DNA of 64,000 bases, taken from NCBI GenBank assembly GCA_002435755.1, contig DIYH01000002.1:62001-126000 (forward strand), given 5' to 3'. Position 1 is the stretch's first letter; each line of letters begins with the position of its first letter. A program made the translations under genes and the position numbers. The notes beneath the pieces were generated by a model that saw nothing but the letters and a program-made list of their open reading frames with translations, made no database searches and was not told the DNA's origin. Positions 24,668 through 33,115 of this stretch are shown piece after piece. The stretch is from Flammeovirgaceae bacterium UBA6059 (GTDB lineage Bacteria; Bacteroidota; Bacteroidia; Cytophagales; Cyclobacteriaceae).

Positions 24668-24700
24668 TTTGGTATTCTTGTTCTTATTTACATAGATTTG
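24668..24700 (+). promoter_or_regulatory. Bacteroidota-type promoter for the ECF sigma gene
   Basis: TTTG (24668-24671), a 21-nt spacer and TAGATTTG (24693-24700) fit TTTG-N19-21-TAnnTTTG. The expected start near 24707 leaves a leader of about 75 nt before the ATG at 24783. The rest of the 252-nt gap after uvrA shows nothing clear. Confidence 0.65.
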
Positions 24701-24782
24701 AATTTGTGCTAATAAAAAATCAATCTAACTCTAACTCCATTCTATGATCTAAACCTCTACTTCACATTAAACAGGTAGACAG

Positions 24783-25382
24783 ATGATTAGAAAAGAAGTA
24801 AGTGATAGCCAACTGGTATCACTCTACATGAAAGGGGATGAAGAGGCTTTCGCGCAATTAGTTGAAAAGCACAAGTCGCGAGTTTTCACCACCATCTATT
24901 TAATTGTAAAAGATCAGTACACTGCGGAAGATCTAATGCAGGATAGCTTTATCAAAGCCGTCAATACCATTAAATCAGGTAGGTATAATGAAGAAGGAAA
25001 ATTTCTGCCTTGGTTGTTGCGTATAGCGCATAATTTGGCGATTGACCATTTCCGCAAGGCCAAGCGATATCCTACTATCGTTATGGAAGATGGTAGCAAT
25101 GTTTTCAACACTTTAGAGTTTTCTGAAGATTCTATTGAGTCATTGCAAATAAAAAAGGATACTCATGCGTTACTAAGAAAGTTAATCCAGGAACTTCCTG
25201 AATCACAGAAGGAAGTACTGATAATGAGGCATTATATGCAGATGAGTTTTCAGGAAATAGCAGATGCGACTGATGTCAGCATCAACACTGCTTTGGGGAG
25301 GATGCGATATGCCTTGATCAATCTTCGAAAGAAAATGCAGAAAACAAATATCGCCTATGACCCAAACTTTTACAGAAAATGA
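24783..25382 (+). CDS. ECF-type RNA polymerase sigma factor
   Basis: The 199-residue sigma-70 family protein has region 2 (FAQLVEKHKSRVFTTIYLIV, then DLMQDSFIKAV and LPWLLRIAHNLAIDHFRKAKR). A short linker leads to region 4 (LPESQKEVLIMRHYMQMSFQEIADATDVSINTALGRMRYA, read in parts), which binds the -35 element. It lacks regions 1.1 and 3, as in extracytoplasmic-function sigmas. Its last 26 nt overlap a small downstream ORF, the place where an anti-sigma gene usually sits. The signal it responds to is unknown. Confidence 0.92.
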   Translation: MIRKEVSDSQLVSLYMKGDEEAFAQLVEKHKSRVFTTIYLIVKDQYTAEDLMQDSFIKAVNTIKSGRYNEEGKFLPWLLRIAHNLAIDHFRKAKRYPTIVMEDGSNVFNTLEFSEDSIESLQIKKDTHALLRKLIQELPESQKEVLIMRHYMQMSFQEIADATDVSINTALGRMRYALINLRKKMQKTNIAYDPNFYRK

Positions 25383-25596
25383 CTTACTCCGCTACGCCTA
25401 CGGCGAAACATCTAGTACTGAAAACGTAGAAATCGAAAAATCCCTCTTGTGCGACGACTTGTTGCAAGAGACATACAATCAATTGGTGGCCACACTCGCT
25501 GAGCTGGACAAGTGTGCAATTAAACCAAGTGATAGTGTAGTACAGCGTATTCTTGATTACTCCAAATCCTCTAACTTGCCTTCTGTATTGAAGTAA
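25357..25596 (+). CDS. Small protein overlapping the sigma factor gene; possible partner
   Basis: The 79-residue soluble protein starts at ATG 25357, inside the sigma gene in a different frame. It is acidic in its first half (MTQTFTENDLLRYAYGETSSTENVEIE) and helical throughout. The opening resembles the short zinc-less anti-sigma N-terminal segments where a helix with LLRYAYGE meets the sigma factor. It has no transmembrane helix and no HxxxCxxC motif, so it is not a classical ZAS-type membrane anti-sigma. A cytoplasmic anti-sigma or regulator role is inferred only from position and overlap. Confidence 0.6.
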   Translation: MTQTFTENDLLRYAYGETSSTENVEIEKSLLCDDLLQETYNQLVATLAELDKCAIKPSDSVVQRILDYSKSSNLPSVLK

Positions 25597-25605
25597 TCTC
25601 TACAG

Positions 25606-26265
25606 ATGCGCAAGAAAGAAAGATTTGATGCTTTCATAGAACACTTTAAGGAAAGATTTCCGCAGGCGGAAACAGAGCTCCACTATTCCAATCCTTTTGA
25701 GCTACTTGTAGCTGTAGTCCTCAGTGCGCAATGTACTGATAAGAGGATCAATATGGTGACGCCAGAGCTCTTTGCTGACTTCCCGACTCCTGCACACCTG
25801 GCTGCTAGCTCGTTTGACGAACTATTCCCGTACATTCGGAGCGTCTCGTACCCCAATAATAAGACCAAACACCTCATCGGCCTAGGCAAGATGCTAGTGG
25901 ATGATTTCAACTCAGAAATCCCTGAAACACTGGAGGATTTGCAGAAACTGCCGGGAGTAGGAAGAAAAACAGCTAATGTCATTGCTTCGGTGATCTACAA
26001 TCAGCCGACAATGGCAGTTGATACACACGTGTTTAGGGTATCTAAGCGACTGGGGCTAGCGACACTTAATGCCAAGACGCCTCTAGAAGTGGAGAAACAA
26101 CTTGTCCGCCATATTCCTGAAGAGCATATTCCGAAAGCGCATCATTGGTTGATATTACATGGGAGGTATGTTTGCCTGGCAAGATCACCAAAATGCAAGG
26201 CGTGTGATATCTCTTACTTCTGTCGTTATTATGAGAAAAACTATGGTCAGGAAGCTACTTCTTGA
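25606..26265 (+). CDS. nth: Endonuclease III
   Basis: The 219-residue base-excision-repair DNA glycosylase/AP lyase removes oxidised pyrimidines. The helix-hairpin-helix is LPGVGRKTANVI, with the catalytic Lys in GRKTA. The catalytic Asp is in AVDTHVFRV. The C-terminal [4Fe-4S] cluster is held by the Cys-x6-Cys-x2-Cys-x5-Cys pattern of CLARSPKCKACDISYFC. Length is normal. It begins 9 nt after the small sigma-linked gene and ends 3 nt before the glycosyltransferase gene, so the four plus-strand genes from 24783 may form one transcript. Confidence 0.96.
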   Translation: MRKKERFDAFIEHFKERFPQAETELHYSNPFELLVAVVLSAQCTDKRINMVTPELFADFPTPAHLAASSFDELFPYIRSVSYPNNKTKHLIGLGKMLVDDFNSEIPETLEDLQKLPGVGRKTANVIASVIYNQPTMAVDTHVFRVSKRLGLATLNAKTPLEVEKQLVRHIPEEHIPKAHHWLILHGRYVCLARSPKCKACDISYFCRYYEKNYGQEATS

Positions 26266-26268
26266 TCC

Positions 26269-27411
26269 ATGAAAATTCTCCTCCTTCATCAGTACTTCAA
26301 AACTCCTCTACAAGGTGGAGGAATCCGTTCATATCATATCACCAAAGCCTTAGCACGAGCAGGACATGATGTCAAAGTAGTCACAGCTCATGACCAAGCT
26401 GAAAGCATTGAGCATGTTAAGGGTACGGAGGTGCATTATTTGCAAGTGCCTTATGCTAACCATTTCAGCTTGGTTCGTCGGCTATTTGCCTTCTGGTCAT
26501 ATTATATAAAAGCACTTAAACGAATAGATGAGCTAGATCGGGCAGACCTTGTCTATGCTATAAGTACACCTCTATCGGTCGGATGGCTTGGTAAAAAAGT
26601 AAGTGAAAAATGGAGGGTCAAATTGGTTTTCGAAGTTGGCGACTTATGGCCAGAGGTACCGATTCAAATGGGAGTCGTTAAGAATCCTTTGCTCTTGAAA
26701 TGGCTCTACAAGGCTGAGAAGAGCATATATGAGTCAGCTAATAACATCATTGCCTTGTCGCCGGACATAGCGGACTACATTAAGAAGAAAACAGAGCGTC
26801 CTGTAACTGTTGTACCCAATATGTCAGATATTGATTTTTTTGAACACACGAAAAGCAATGTTCAGGACCCTTTTGTGATTGGCTACCTTGGTACCATTGG
26901 TGTTGCCAATCACCTGGAGTATCTGCTGGATGTAGCCCAATCTGCTGAAGAGCAGGAGATGTCCGTGCAATTCCTCATAATGGGTGAGGGTGGACGCCTT
27001 CCGGCTATACAAGAACAGATCAAAAAAAGGGGTCTAAAAAGCATCGCTGTAAAGAAAAAATCTGACATGAAAGGGGTGAGGGACGCTATCAATTCATGTC
27101 AAGCGATATTCCTCTCATTTCAGGATATATCGATCCTCCATTCAGGGAGTCCGAACAAATTGTTTGACGGCCTAGCAGCTGGAAAAATCATAATCTCGAA
27201 CCTTACGGGCTGGACAAAAAAAATAATTGAAGAATCTGAGACAGGCATTTGCTACAGGCCTGATGAACCTGAGGATGCCTGCCAGAGAATTAGGCAGTTG
27301 TTAGACAACCCTGACATGGTGTATCAAATGCAAGAAAATGCAAGAAAACTAGCCGAAGAGCATTACAGCGTAGAAAAGCTCACCAACAAAGTCCTGAAGC
27401 TAATTAACTAA
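26269..27411 (+). CDS. Glycosyltransferase family 4 (WbuB-like)
   Basis: The 380-residue GT-B enzyme begins MKILLLHQYFKTPLQGGGIRSYH, here read in parts: the N-terminal Rossmann strand and a glycine-rich acceptor loop. The C-terminal domain has VIGYLGTIGVANHLEYLLD and the donor-site segment SPNKLFDGLAAGKIII, followed by YRPDEPEDACQRI. The pattern fits GT4 enzymes that extend O-antigen or exopolysaccharide, using UDP- or GDP-sugars with retention. No other polysaccharide genes are adjacent, so acceptor and sugar are unknown. Its last 4 nt overlap the convergent gldB gene. Confidence 0.88.
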   Translation: MKILLLHQYFKTPLQGGGIRSYHITKALARAGHDVKVVTAHDQAESIEHVKGTEVHYLQVPYANHFSLVRRLFAFWSYYIKALKRIDELDRADLVYAISTPLSVGWLGKKVSEKWRVKLVFEVGDLWPEVPIQMGVVKNPLLLKWLYKAEKSIYESANNIIALSPDIADYIKKKTERPVTVVPNMSDIDFFEHTKSNVQDPFVIGYLGTIGVANHLEYLLDVAQSAEEQEMSVQFLIMGEGGRLPAIQEQIKKRGLKSIAVKKKSDMKGVRDAINSCQAIFLSFQDISILHSGSPNKLFDGLAAGKIIISNLTGWTKKIIEESETGICYRPDEPEDACQRIRQLLDNPDMVYQMQENARKLAEEHYSVEKLTNKVLKLIN

Positions 27412-28403
27412 TTTCTAGGCTTATATTTAGATGACTGGAATATCTTGTTGGCATCACTTTCAGCCATGAGGTCAACTAGGCTTAACTGTGGATTCTGCTC
27501 CATATAAAGGTTCACAATTTCCCAACCTACCCACCGGCCAATACGACCGGGGCACCTGTCACCAATCTCAAAAATATTGGGGCGCTCTCCTAGAAACTTA
27601 TTTTTGAGCACTTGGTCCGTCTCAAACAACAGCTCATTCTCAATGAGGTTGGCCCATATAATTCCATCATTATCATTAGCATCTTGCCACTCTTGTTCGG
27701 TATAGCCTATAATGAATCGCTCTTCAATACAGGGTAGCACCTGGCCCACAAAATAAAAAGACTTCCCATAATCGATCATTTCGGCCAGCATGGTCTTGTC
27801 CTCGTAGTTGGTGTTGTTAAACCAACCTGCTATGAAACTGATGATAATTGATGACATATGGTCTTGATCATACCTCCTAAGGATATAATCAGGTACATCA
27901 AGTGGCTTGTACTTCGATGAACTGCCTAAAAAATGATCAAGGCCGATGACCACCAATGAGTCAGAAATGAGGAGGTCTTTGTAGAGACCAGTCACAGCTG
28001 CTTGCACTTTTGGAGTTTTGAACTGAGGGTAATATGAGTTGATCCTGGCAAAAGCATCTGATAGGTCTTGAGCTAACCAGCTAAGATCACCGTAAACGGA
28101 TTGAGTATCACTGTATAGTGTGTCTATATATGGATCATTGATCAGTCCATAAAGCTTTCTTGCTACAATCTGATCTGTTGGGTATTGATCTGTATCCAAA
28201 AAGTACCGTGAGAACCCTGGGTTGTTTCTCAGCAGTTGAGTGATTTCCTCTTGGTCGTTTGTAGTAAAAAGTTGATGGTCAATCCTGTCAATTACAATGG
28301 GCCCGGATGTTTCGATTTGGGGTACCTCTCTACACCCCTCTTGAGTACACGCTGCATGCATTAGAAGCAGTCCAAAAAACAAAAATCTTTCGAATCTTCC
28401 CAT
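27408..28403 (-). CDS. gldB: Gliding motility lipoprotein GldB
   Basis: The 331-residue lipoprotein has a signal ending LLMHAAC, with the lipid-attachment Cys near residue 20. Family traits are the VIDRIDHQLF strand, FSRYFL, the central LGSSSKYKPLDVPDYILRRY and the C-terminal PGRIGRWVGWEIVN. In Flavobacterium, GldB is needed for gliding, and members are structurally related to a zinc-peptidase-like fold. Zinc-binding residues cannot be checked here. It converges with the glycosyltransferase (4-nt overlap) and diverges from the beta-barrel gene at 28446. Confidence 0.88.
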   Translation of the reverse strand: MGRFERFLFFGLLLMHAACTQEGCREVPQIETSGPIVIDRIDHQLFTTNDQEEITQLLRNNPGFSRYFLDTDQYPTDQIVARKLYGLINDPYIDTLYSDTQSVYGDLSWLAQDLSDAFARINSYYPQFKTPKVQAAVTGLYKDLLISDSLVVIGLDHFLGSSSKYKPLDVPDYILRRYDQDHMSSIIISFIAGWFNNTNYEDKTMLAEMIDYGKSFYFVGQVLPCIEERFIIGYTEQEWQDANDNDGIIWANLIENELLFETDQVLKNKFLGERPNIFEIGDRCPGRIGRWVGWEIVNLYMEQNPQLSLVDLMAESDANKIFQSSKYKPRN

Positions 28404-28445
28404 TTACTATCTTTAATGGCAAAACTATTTATTTATTTCACGGGC

Positions 28446-29087
28446 ATGCAAAATTACCTGACTTTAGTCCTGATTCTGGTAGGTGTATATACCGCTTCTG
28501 CACAGGCCAAACTGGGATTGAAATTCTCGCCCTCAGCCTCGCTCAATCGAATCAGTAATCAGTCTGATACGTTGGATTTTGCTGATGATGGTGCGGCTAT
28601 CAGGTTTTTGTTTGGCCTTACAGCTGACGTTCCACTTTCTGACACCTATGCTTTCAGTACAGGAGTTATATACACACCGAAGCATATTGCGTTTTCTGCC
28701 TCGGGTGAAAATGGTGGATCTTATCCGGTGGACCTTGAAGAATATCGCGTGCATTACCTCATGGTCCCCATCAGTCTCAAGTTGTATACCAATGAGGTCC
28801 AGCCTGACGCCAAGTTATACTTCCAGGTTGGGGCCACCGGAGAGGTCAGAATATTTGATGAGCCACATGAAGAGCAATATGTAGGCATTGAAGATTTCAA
28901 CCTTTTCAATGCCTCAGTATTGCTAGGTGCCGGAATAGAATATAAAGTAGGCTTGAACACCATACTTACAGCAGGATTTAGCTACTACAGAGGACTACTC
29001 AACGCAATAGATCAGACAATACCTATTGATGATGAGCTGATCATAAAAAATGATATGATCAGCTTCGATATAGGTGTCAAGTTCTAG
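28446..29087 (+). CDS. Outer-membrane beta-barrel protein (PorT-like family)
   Basis: The product is about 213 residues. ATG at 28446 starts a clear signal peptide (MQNYLTLVLILVGVYTASAQ), unlike the upstream in-frame ATG at 28416. The mature part alternates amphipathic strands and turns (KLGLKFSPSASLNRI, IRFLFGLTADVPL, YLMVPISLKLYTN, DMISFDIGVKF), matching small eight-strand barrels of the PorT/OmpW-like group. PorT is part of type IX secretion in some Bacteroidota, but this gene could be an unrelated small barrel. The last 4 nt overlap the convergent rng gene. Confidence 0.72.
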   Translation: MQNYLTLVLILVGVYTASAQAKLGLKFSPSASLNRISNQSDTLDFADDGAAIRFLFGLTADVPLSDTYAFSTGVIYTPKHIAFSASGENGGSYPVDLEEYRVHYLMVPISLKLYTNEVQPDAKLYFQVGATGEVRIFDEPHEEQYVGIEDFNLFNASVLLGAGIEYKVGLNTILTAGFSYYRGLLNAIDQTIPIDDELIIKNDMISFDIGVKF

Positions 29088-30637
29088 ACCAACTCGATTA
29101 CTTCTCCCCCCTTATTGACAAAAGTGTGCTCTGTTAGCGCCAGGGAAGAATCTTCTATTAAAGTCACCCATTTATGGTACTTGAAAAACCACTTCAGCTG
29201 TCTTGAGATAAGACCATTTCTGAAGTACGCGTACAAATAGGGGTGTAATGCTAATGTCAGCTGAGGCTCATTTTGTTGCTTCAAGAGATGATCTATATTC
29301 TTCTCTATCTCATCCGTGATCATAATGCTGGCAGATATCTTACCAGAACCTCCACACGATGGGCAAACCTCTCGCGTCTTAATATTGAGTTCCGGCCTTA
29401 CTCGCTGGCGTGTGATCTGCATCAGACCAAATTTCGAAAGCGGTAGAATCGTGAACTTGGAGCGATCATCCTTCATCTCCTCCTTCATCTTCTCAAAAAG
29501 CTTCTTCTTGTTTTCAGCTTTTTTCATATCAATGAAGTCGACAACTATGATTCCACCCATATCTCTAACCCTCAATTGACGGGCTATCTCTTTAGCGGCA
29601 TCAAGGTTGACATGCAAGGCAGTCGCCTCCTGATCGTCTTGGGCATTGGACTTATTGCCACTATTCACGTCGATAACGTGCAAGGCTTCAGTATGCTCTA
29701 TAATCAGGTAGCCCCCTCCGGCAATGCTCACAGATTGTCCAAAAAGCGACTTTAGCTGCTTTTCTATATTGAACGCCTCAAATATTTTGGCTCTGCCATT
29801 ATAGAGCCTCAGAATTTTTTCTTTTTTAGGGGCGATGGTCCTGATGTAGTCACGGATCTCATCATGAAGTTCCTTATCATCCACATGGATGCTGTCGAAC
29901 CCTTCATTGAGCATATCCCGAAGGATAGAATTGGCTCGGTTCATTTCGCCGATCACCTTGTCCCTTGGATGAGCATCAGCAAGGCGGGCTATACCTTTTT
30001 CCCAAATGGAGACAATGTTGCGAAGGTCACGGTCTAACTCAGCTACATCTTTGTTCTGCGCAACCGTACGGATGATGATTCCGAAGTTTTTAGGTTTGAT
30101 CGAGTTGATCAGCCTGACGAGACGTTTGCGTTCTTCGTTACTGCCAATTTTTTTAGATACATTGACCGTATCCGAAAATGGCACTAATACCAGGTATCTG
30201 CCTGGTATGGACAACTCACAAGATAATCTTGGGCCCTTAGTAGAGATCGGCTCTTTTACTACTTGTACCAGTATCTTTTGGTTTCTGGTAAGTACTTGGC
30301 CGATCTTGCCAAGTTTGTTGATGTCAGGCTCTCGCTTGAAGGTAGATAACCGTGGATTCGGATTACGGCTACCTAGGTTACTCTTAACAAACTTATTGAG
30401 TGACTGTATCTGGGGACCTAAGTCCAAATAATGTAGGAATGCATCTTTTTCGTACCCAATATCAACGAATGCTGCATTTAATCCCTGTACAACTTTTTGA
30501 ACTGTACCAAGGTATATATCACCTACCGTAAACTTGGTTTCATCTTTTTCCTGATGAAACTCAACCAGTTTCTTGTCTTTAAGAAGGGCTATCCGCGATT
30601 CATCCTGAGTTGAGTTGATGATTAGTTCATTACTCAA
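29084..30637 (-). CDS. rng: Ribonuclease G/E
   Basis: The 517-residue single-strand-specific endoribonuclease is active in rRNA and mRNA processing. The N-terminal S1 domain starts after SNELIINSTQ (TVGDIYLGTVQKVVQGLNAAFVDIG). The catalytic Mg site is shown by HVIDVNSGNKS and IVVDFIDMKK, and the zinc link by EVCPSCGGSGK. TTG at 30637 is the only start that gives the family N-terminus, (M)SNELIINST. A gene for a 29-residue basic ribosomal-type protein lies just downstream on the upstream side of the strand (30674-30763), so both may be expressed together. Confidence 0.94.
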   Translation of the reverse strand: MSNELIINSTQDESRIALLKDKKLVEFHQEKDETKFTVGDIYLGTVQKVVQGLNAAFVDIGYEKDAFLHYLDLGPQIQSLNKFVKSNLGSRNPNPRLSTFKREPDINKLGKIGQVLTRNQKILVQVVKEPISTKGPRLSCELSIPGRYLVLVPFSDTVNVSKKIGSNEERKRLVRLINSIKPKNFGIIIRTVAQNKDVAELDRDLRNIVSIWEKGIARLADAHPRDKVIGEMNRANSILRDMLNEGFDSIHVDDKELHDEIRDYIRTIAPKKEKILRLYNGRAKIFEAFNIEKQLKSLFGQSVSIAGGGYLIIEHTEALHVIDVNSGNKSNAQDDQEATALHVNLDAAKEIARQLRVRDMGGIIVVDFIDMKKAENKKKLFEKMKEEMKDDRSKFTILPLSKFGLMQITRQRVRPELNIKTREVCPSCGGSGKISASIMITDEIEKNIDHLLKQQNEPQLTLALHPYLYAYFRNGLISRQLKWFFKYHKWVTLIEDSSLALTEHTFVNKGGEVIELV

Positions 30638-30673
30638 TTCTATTCAGTTTACTCAGTGGATGAGGGATATGGA

Positions 30674-30763
30674 TTACTTCTTCTTGTGTCTGTTCTTTCT
30701 GAGTCTTTTCTTCCTCTTGTGGGTAGCGATCTTGTGTCTTTTTCTTTTTTTACCGCAAGGCAT
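30674..30763 (-). CDS. 29-residue basic protein, AURKAIP1/COX24 (mS38/bS22-like) family
   Basis: This ORF runs from ATG at 30763 to TAA at 30674. It starts MPCGKKRKRHKIATHKRKKR and ends RKNRHKKK; more than half of the residues are Lys, Arg or His. I recognise this as the tiny Bacteroidota protein annotated as AURKAIP1/COX24 domain, related to mitochondrial small-subunit protein mS38 and bacterial bS22. It is expected to bind rRNA near the decoding side of the 30S subunit. It lies between the TPR protein gene and rng on the same strand, which fits a translation/RNA-processing transcript. Confidence 0.85.
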   Translation of the reverse strand: MPCGKKRKRHKIATHKRKKRLRKNRHKKK

Positions 30764-30785
30764 AATTCAATGTCTTTAATATCTG

Positions 30786-31592
30786 TTAATTCTCTATTTC
30801 GTTGAGATAACCATCTACCGTAGTTTGCACTGTAGGGTCATCATCTAATTCTTTTACTTTCATGAGTGCCTCTCGAGCCTTGTCCTTGTCTCCAACTTCC
30901 AGATAGCTTAACCCTAAATAGAAATTGGCCTGAACATCACTATCATCTAAACTTACCAGTTTCTCAAACCGCTCGACAGCCTTATCATATTGACCTGATT
31001 GCATAGATAGTATGCCCAAGTTGTAAATCGCCTCCCTGTTAGCAGGGTCTTCCTCGACTACCTCGCGTAACATGAGTATGCCTCGCATGGGATTGGATGA
31101 CGATACATAAGTCATCGCAATTTTAGTCTTAGCATCAAGATCGTTGGGATTCTCTTCTAGAATCTCACCTAAAGTTTCTCTGGTTTTCTCTGCATATTCA
31201 TTGGCTCTGTCCACATCGGGAGCAAAGCTGAACGCCTTGTAGTAAGTCTCGCCGGCAAATGCTTTGCCTTGATCTCCTAAAGCATATGCTTGCTCGGCTA
31301 CCCAGACTGCACTATCTATGAAACCCATGTTCAAATAGGTACTCACCAAAGAGTCCGCAAAAATAAAATAATTTTCTGAGATTCCTGTGTTTAGCTGGCT
31401 TTTCCAATATATAATATCTGACTTGAAGCCGTCAGACAACTCATGGGCCGTAGCTGGCTGTTCACCAGAGCTTTGCATGATTTGGCTCTCTGCCTCTTCC
31501 TTATCATTTTCTACAACATATTTGGGAAGGTTGTAAAGAAGTATTATCAGCAGCACTCCGGCTGCACTAATTACAATTTGCTTGGCTAACAT
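30786..31592 (-). CDS. Membrane-anchored TPR protein
   Basis: The 268-residue protein has one N-terminal transmembrane segment (VISAAGVLLIILLYNLPKYV) followed by a soluble region rich in tetratricopeptide repeats. The best are AIYNLGILSMQSGQYDKAVERF and ANFYLGLSYLEVGDKDKAREAL, read in parts. It probably serves as a periplasmic or membrane-side scaffold for partners; no enzyme motif is seen. ATG at 31592 is 10 nt after the HU stop, so it is likely the second gene of the HU transcript. The same HU-TPR-rng neighbourhood is common in Bacteroidota as I recall. Confidence 0.85.
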   Translation of the reverse strand: MLAKQIVISAAGVLLIILLYNLPKYVVENDKEEAESQIMQSSGEQPATAHELSDGFKSDIIYWKSQLNTGISENYFIFADSLVSTYLNMGFIDSAVWVAEQAYALGDQGKAFAGETYYKAFSFAPDVDRANEYAEKTRETLGEILEENPNDLDAKTKIAMTYVSSSNPMRGILMLREVVEEDPANREAIYNLGILSMQSGQYDKAVERFEKLVSLDDSDVQANFYLGLSYLEVGDKDKAREALMKVKELDDDPTVQTTVDGYLNEIEN

Positions 31593-31602
31593 CTCGGTCA
31601 GG

Positions 31603-31893
31603 TTACTTCACCTTGACGCTATTTTTTACCTTCTCTACGAATACTTTTGAAGGCTTGAAACTTGGAACGTGGTGTTCCTCTATGACCATAGCAGTGTTCT
31701 TAGATATGTTCCTCGCTATTTTCTTGGCTCTCTTCTTGTTCACGAAACTGCCAAAGCCTCTCACATAGATATTCTCTCCGTTGGCCATTGAATTTTTTAC
31801 CACAGAAAAGAAGGCTTCCACAGACACTTGTACATCGGCTCTGTCTATTCCAGTCTTATCGGCGATTTCGTTGATTACATCCGCTTTCGTCAC
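31603..31893 (-). CDS. HU/IHF family DNA-binding protein
   Basis: The 96-residue nucleoid protein starts MTKADVINEIADKTGI, followed by the family hallmark GENIYVRGFGSFVNKKRAKKIARN and the C-terminal VPSFKPSKVFVEKVK. It forms dimers whose beta-arms bend DNA. The start is GTG at 31893; no ATG is available and the N-terminus matches the family exactly. Transcription probably comes from the palindromic divergent promoter at about 31937-31956 shared with mutY. It heads the transcript HU - TPR protein - small ribosomal-type protein - rng. Confidence 0.94.
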   Translation of the reverse strand: MTKADVINEIADKTGIDRADVQVSVEAFFSVVKNSMANGENIYVRGFGSFVNKKRAKKIARNISKNTAMVIEEHHVPSFKPSKVFVEKVKNSVKVK

Positions 31894-31936
31894 TTCTATT
31901 TTTCTTTATCGAATAAAAAATAATGAAAATTAATGA

Positions 31937-31969
31937 GGGCAAATTTATATTTGCCCCCTCGAAAACAAA
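31937..31969. promoter_or_regulatory. Palindromic divergent promoter between HU and mutY
   Basis: GGGCAAAT (31937-31944), TTAT, ATTTGCCC (31949-31956) form an inverted repeat with 8-bp perfect arms. It contains a Bacteroidota -7 element in each direction: TATATTTG on plus (31946-31953) and TAAATTTG on minus (31947-31940). For the minus strand, TTTG at 31969-31966 gives a plausible -33 with an 18-nt spacer. A dimeric regulator binding here would control both genes. Confidence 0.6.
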
Positions 31970-32013
31970 ATAGAAGCCCACCTTTTTTAGAGCATTTAAT
32001 TTGTGCTAACTCC

Positions 32014-33087
32014 TTGAAAATCTTTGCTAAACAAATCTTGCGATGGTATGGAGCGCACAAACGAGACCTTCCTTGGAGAGAGACCCGTGACCCTTACAAA
32101 ATCTGGCTCTCTGAGATCATTTTGCAGCAGACACGGGTTACACAAGGTTTACCTTACTACCGTAAATTTATTGAAGCTTTCCCTGGTGTAGATGACTTAG
32201 CCGCCGCACCATTAGACAGGGTACTTCGCTTATGGCAAGGGTTAGGCTATTATTCCAGGGCGAGGAACCTTCACGCATGCGCTCAACAAGTAGTTGAAGA
32301 GTATGACGGTGTATTCCCAACCTCGGCAAAAGAATTGCAAAAGCTTAAAGGAGTGGGCCCATACACCGCATCTGCCATCGCGTCAATGGCATTTGACGAA
32401 AAGGTACCAGTCGTAGACGGTAATGTCTATCGTGTACTCGCACGACTAAATGATGATGACACGGATATTTCAAGCAGTACTGCTTACAGGCATTTCTACA
32501 ATCTAGCTTTGCAAATCATATCTGAAGACGAGCCTGGAGAGTTTAATCAGGCAATGATGGAATTCGGTGCTACGCATTGCACTCCTAAGTCGCCGCTTTG
32601 TGAGGGCTGCATATTTCAGAATTCTTGTCTTGCTTATCAAAATGGCACTGTTGCACAACGGCCTGTGAAACTGAAAAAAGTGAAGGTCACTCATAGAAGC
32701 TTTCACTATTTGATCTTCCAGTATAATGATCAGGTTCTTGTGAGACAAAGAGTGGGTAAGGACATCTGGCAAGGTCTACATGATTTTTATTGTATAGAAG
32801 GCGACCTGGATCAGGAAGGACTACTTTCAAGGCTGGCTGCTACGCTAGGTGATGAGGTTATGGGTGACTATATACTTGAAAATCAGTCAACTGTGATCAA
32901 ACACGTACTCACACATCAGAGAATTGCAGCAAGGTTTTACCGATTGCGTATGGCCTCTGAAGAAGTACTTGAAGCTACGAGTGCCAAACTTGGACTAATG
33001 CAGGTGGAACAAGCGGAATTGGACCATCTGGCCAAGCCTATTTTGATTGAAAACTATTTGAAAAACGGGGCTTTGTCCCTATTTTAG
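32014..33087 (+). CDS. mutY: A/G-specific adenine glycosylase
   Basis: The 357-residue base-excision-repair enzyme removes A opposite 8-oxoG. The N-terminal catalytic domain has WLSEIILQQTRV (catalytic Glu), LKGVGPYTASAI (helix-hairpin-helix) and VVDGNVYRVLARL (catalytic Asp). The [4Fe-4S] site is CTPKSPLCEGCIFQNSC. The C-terminal third is a NUDIX-like 8-oxoG-recognition domain. I chose TTG at 32014 because it gives the family N-terminus (KIFAKQILRWY). The in-frame ATG at 31933 would lie before the predicted start of transcription and add an unrelated proline-rich extension. The stop is the same either way. Confidence 0.92.
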   Translation: MKIFAKQILRWYGAHKRDLPWRETRDPYKIWLSEIILQQTRVTQGLPYYRKFIEAFPGVDDLAAAPLDRVLRLWQGLGYYSRARNLHACAQQVVEEYDGVFPTSAKELQKLKGVGPYTASAIASMAFDEKVPVVDGNVYRVLARLNDDDTDISSSTAYRHFYNLALQIISEDEPGEFNQAMMEFGATHCTPKSPLCEGCIFQNSCLAYQNGTVAQRPVKLKKVKVTHRSFHYLIFQYNDQVLVRQRVGKDIWQGLHDFYCIEGDLDQEGLLSRLAATLGDEVMGDYILENQSTVIKHVLTHQRIAARFYRLRMASEEVLEATSAKLGLMQVEQAELDHLAKPILIENYLKNGALSLF

Positions 33088-33115
33088 ATATTCATAAGAA
33101 AAATAACATAGAGTA

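Noticed and set aside
31933..32013. N-terminal extension of mutY from the ATG at 31933
   Set aside because: It would begin inside the promoter palindrome and gives a sequence unlike the MutY N-terminus.
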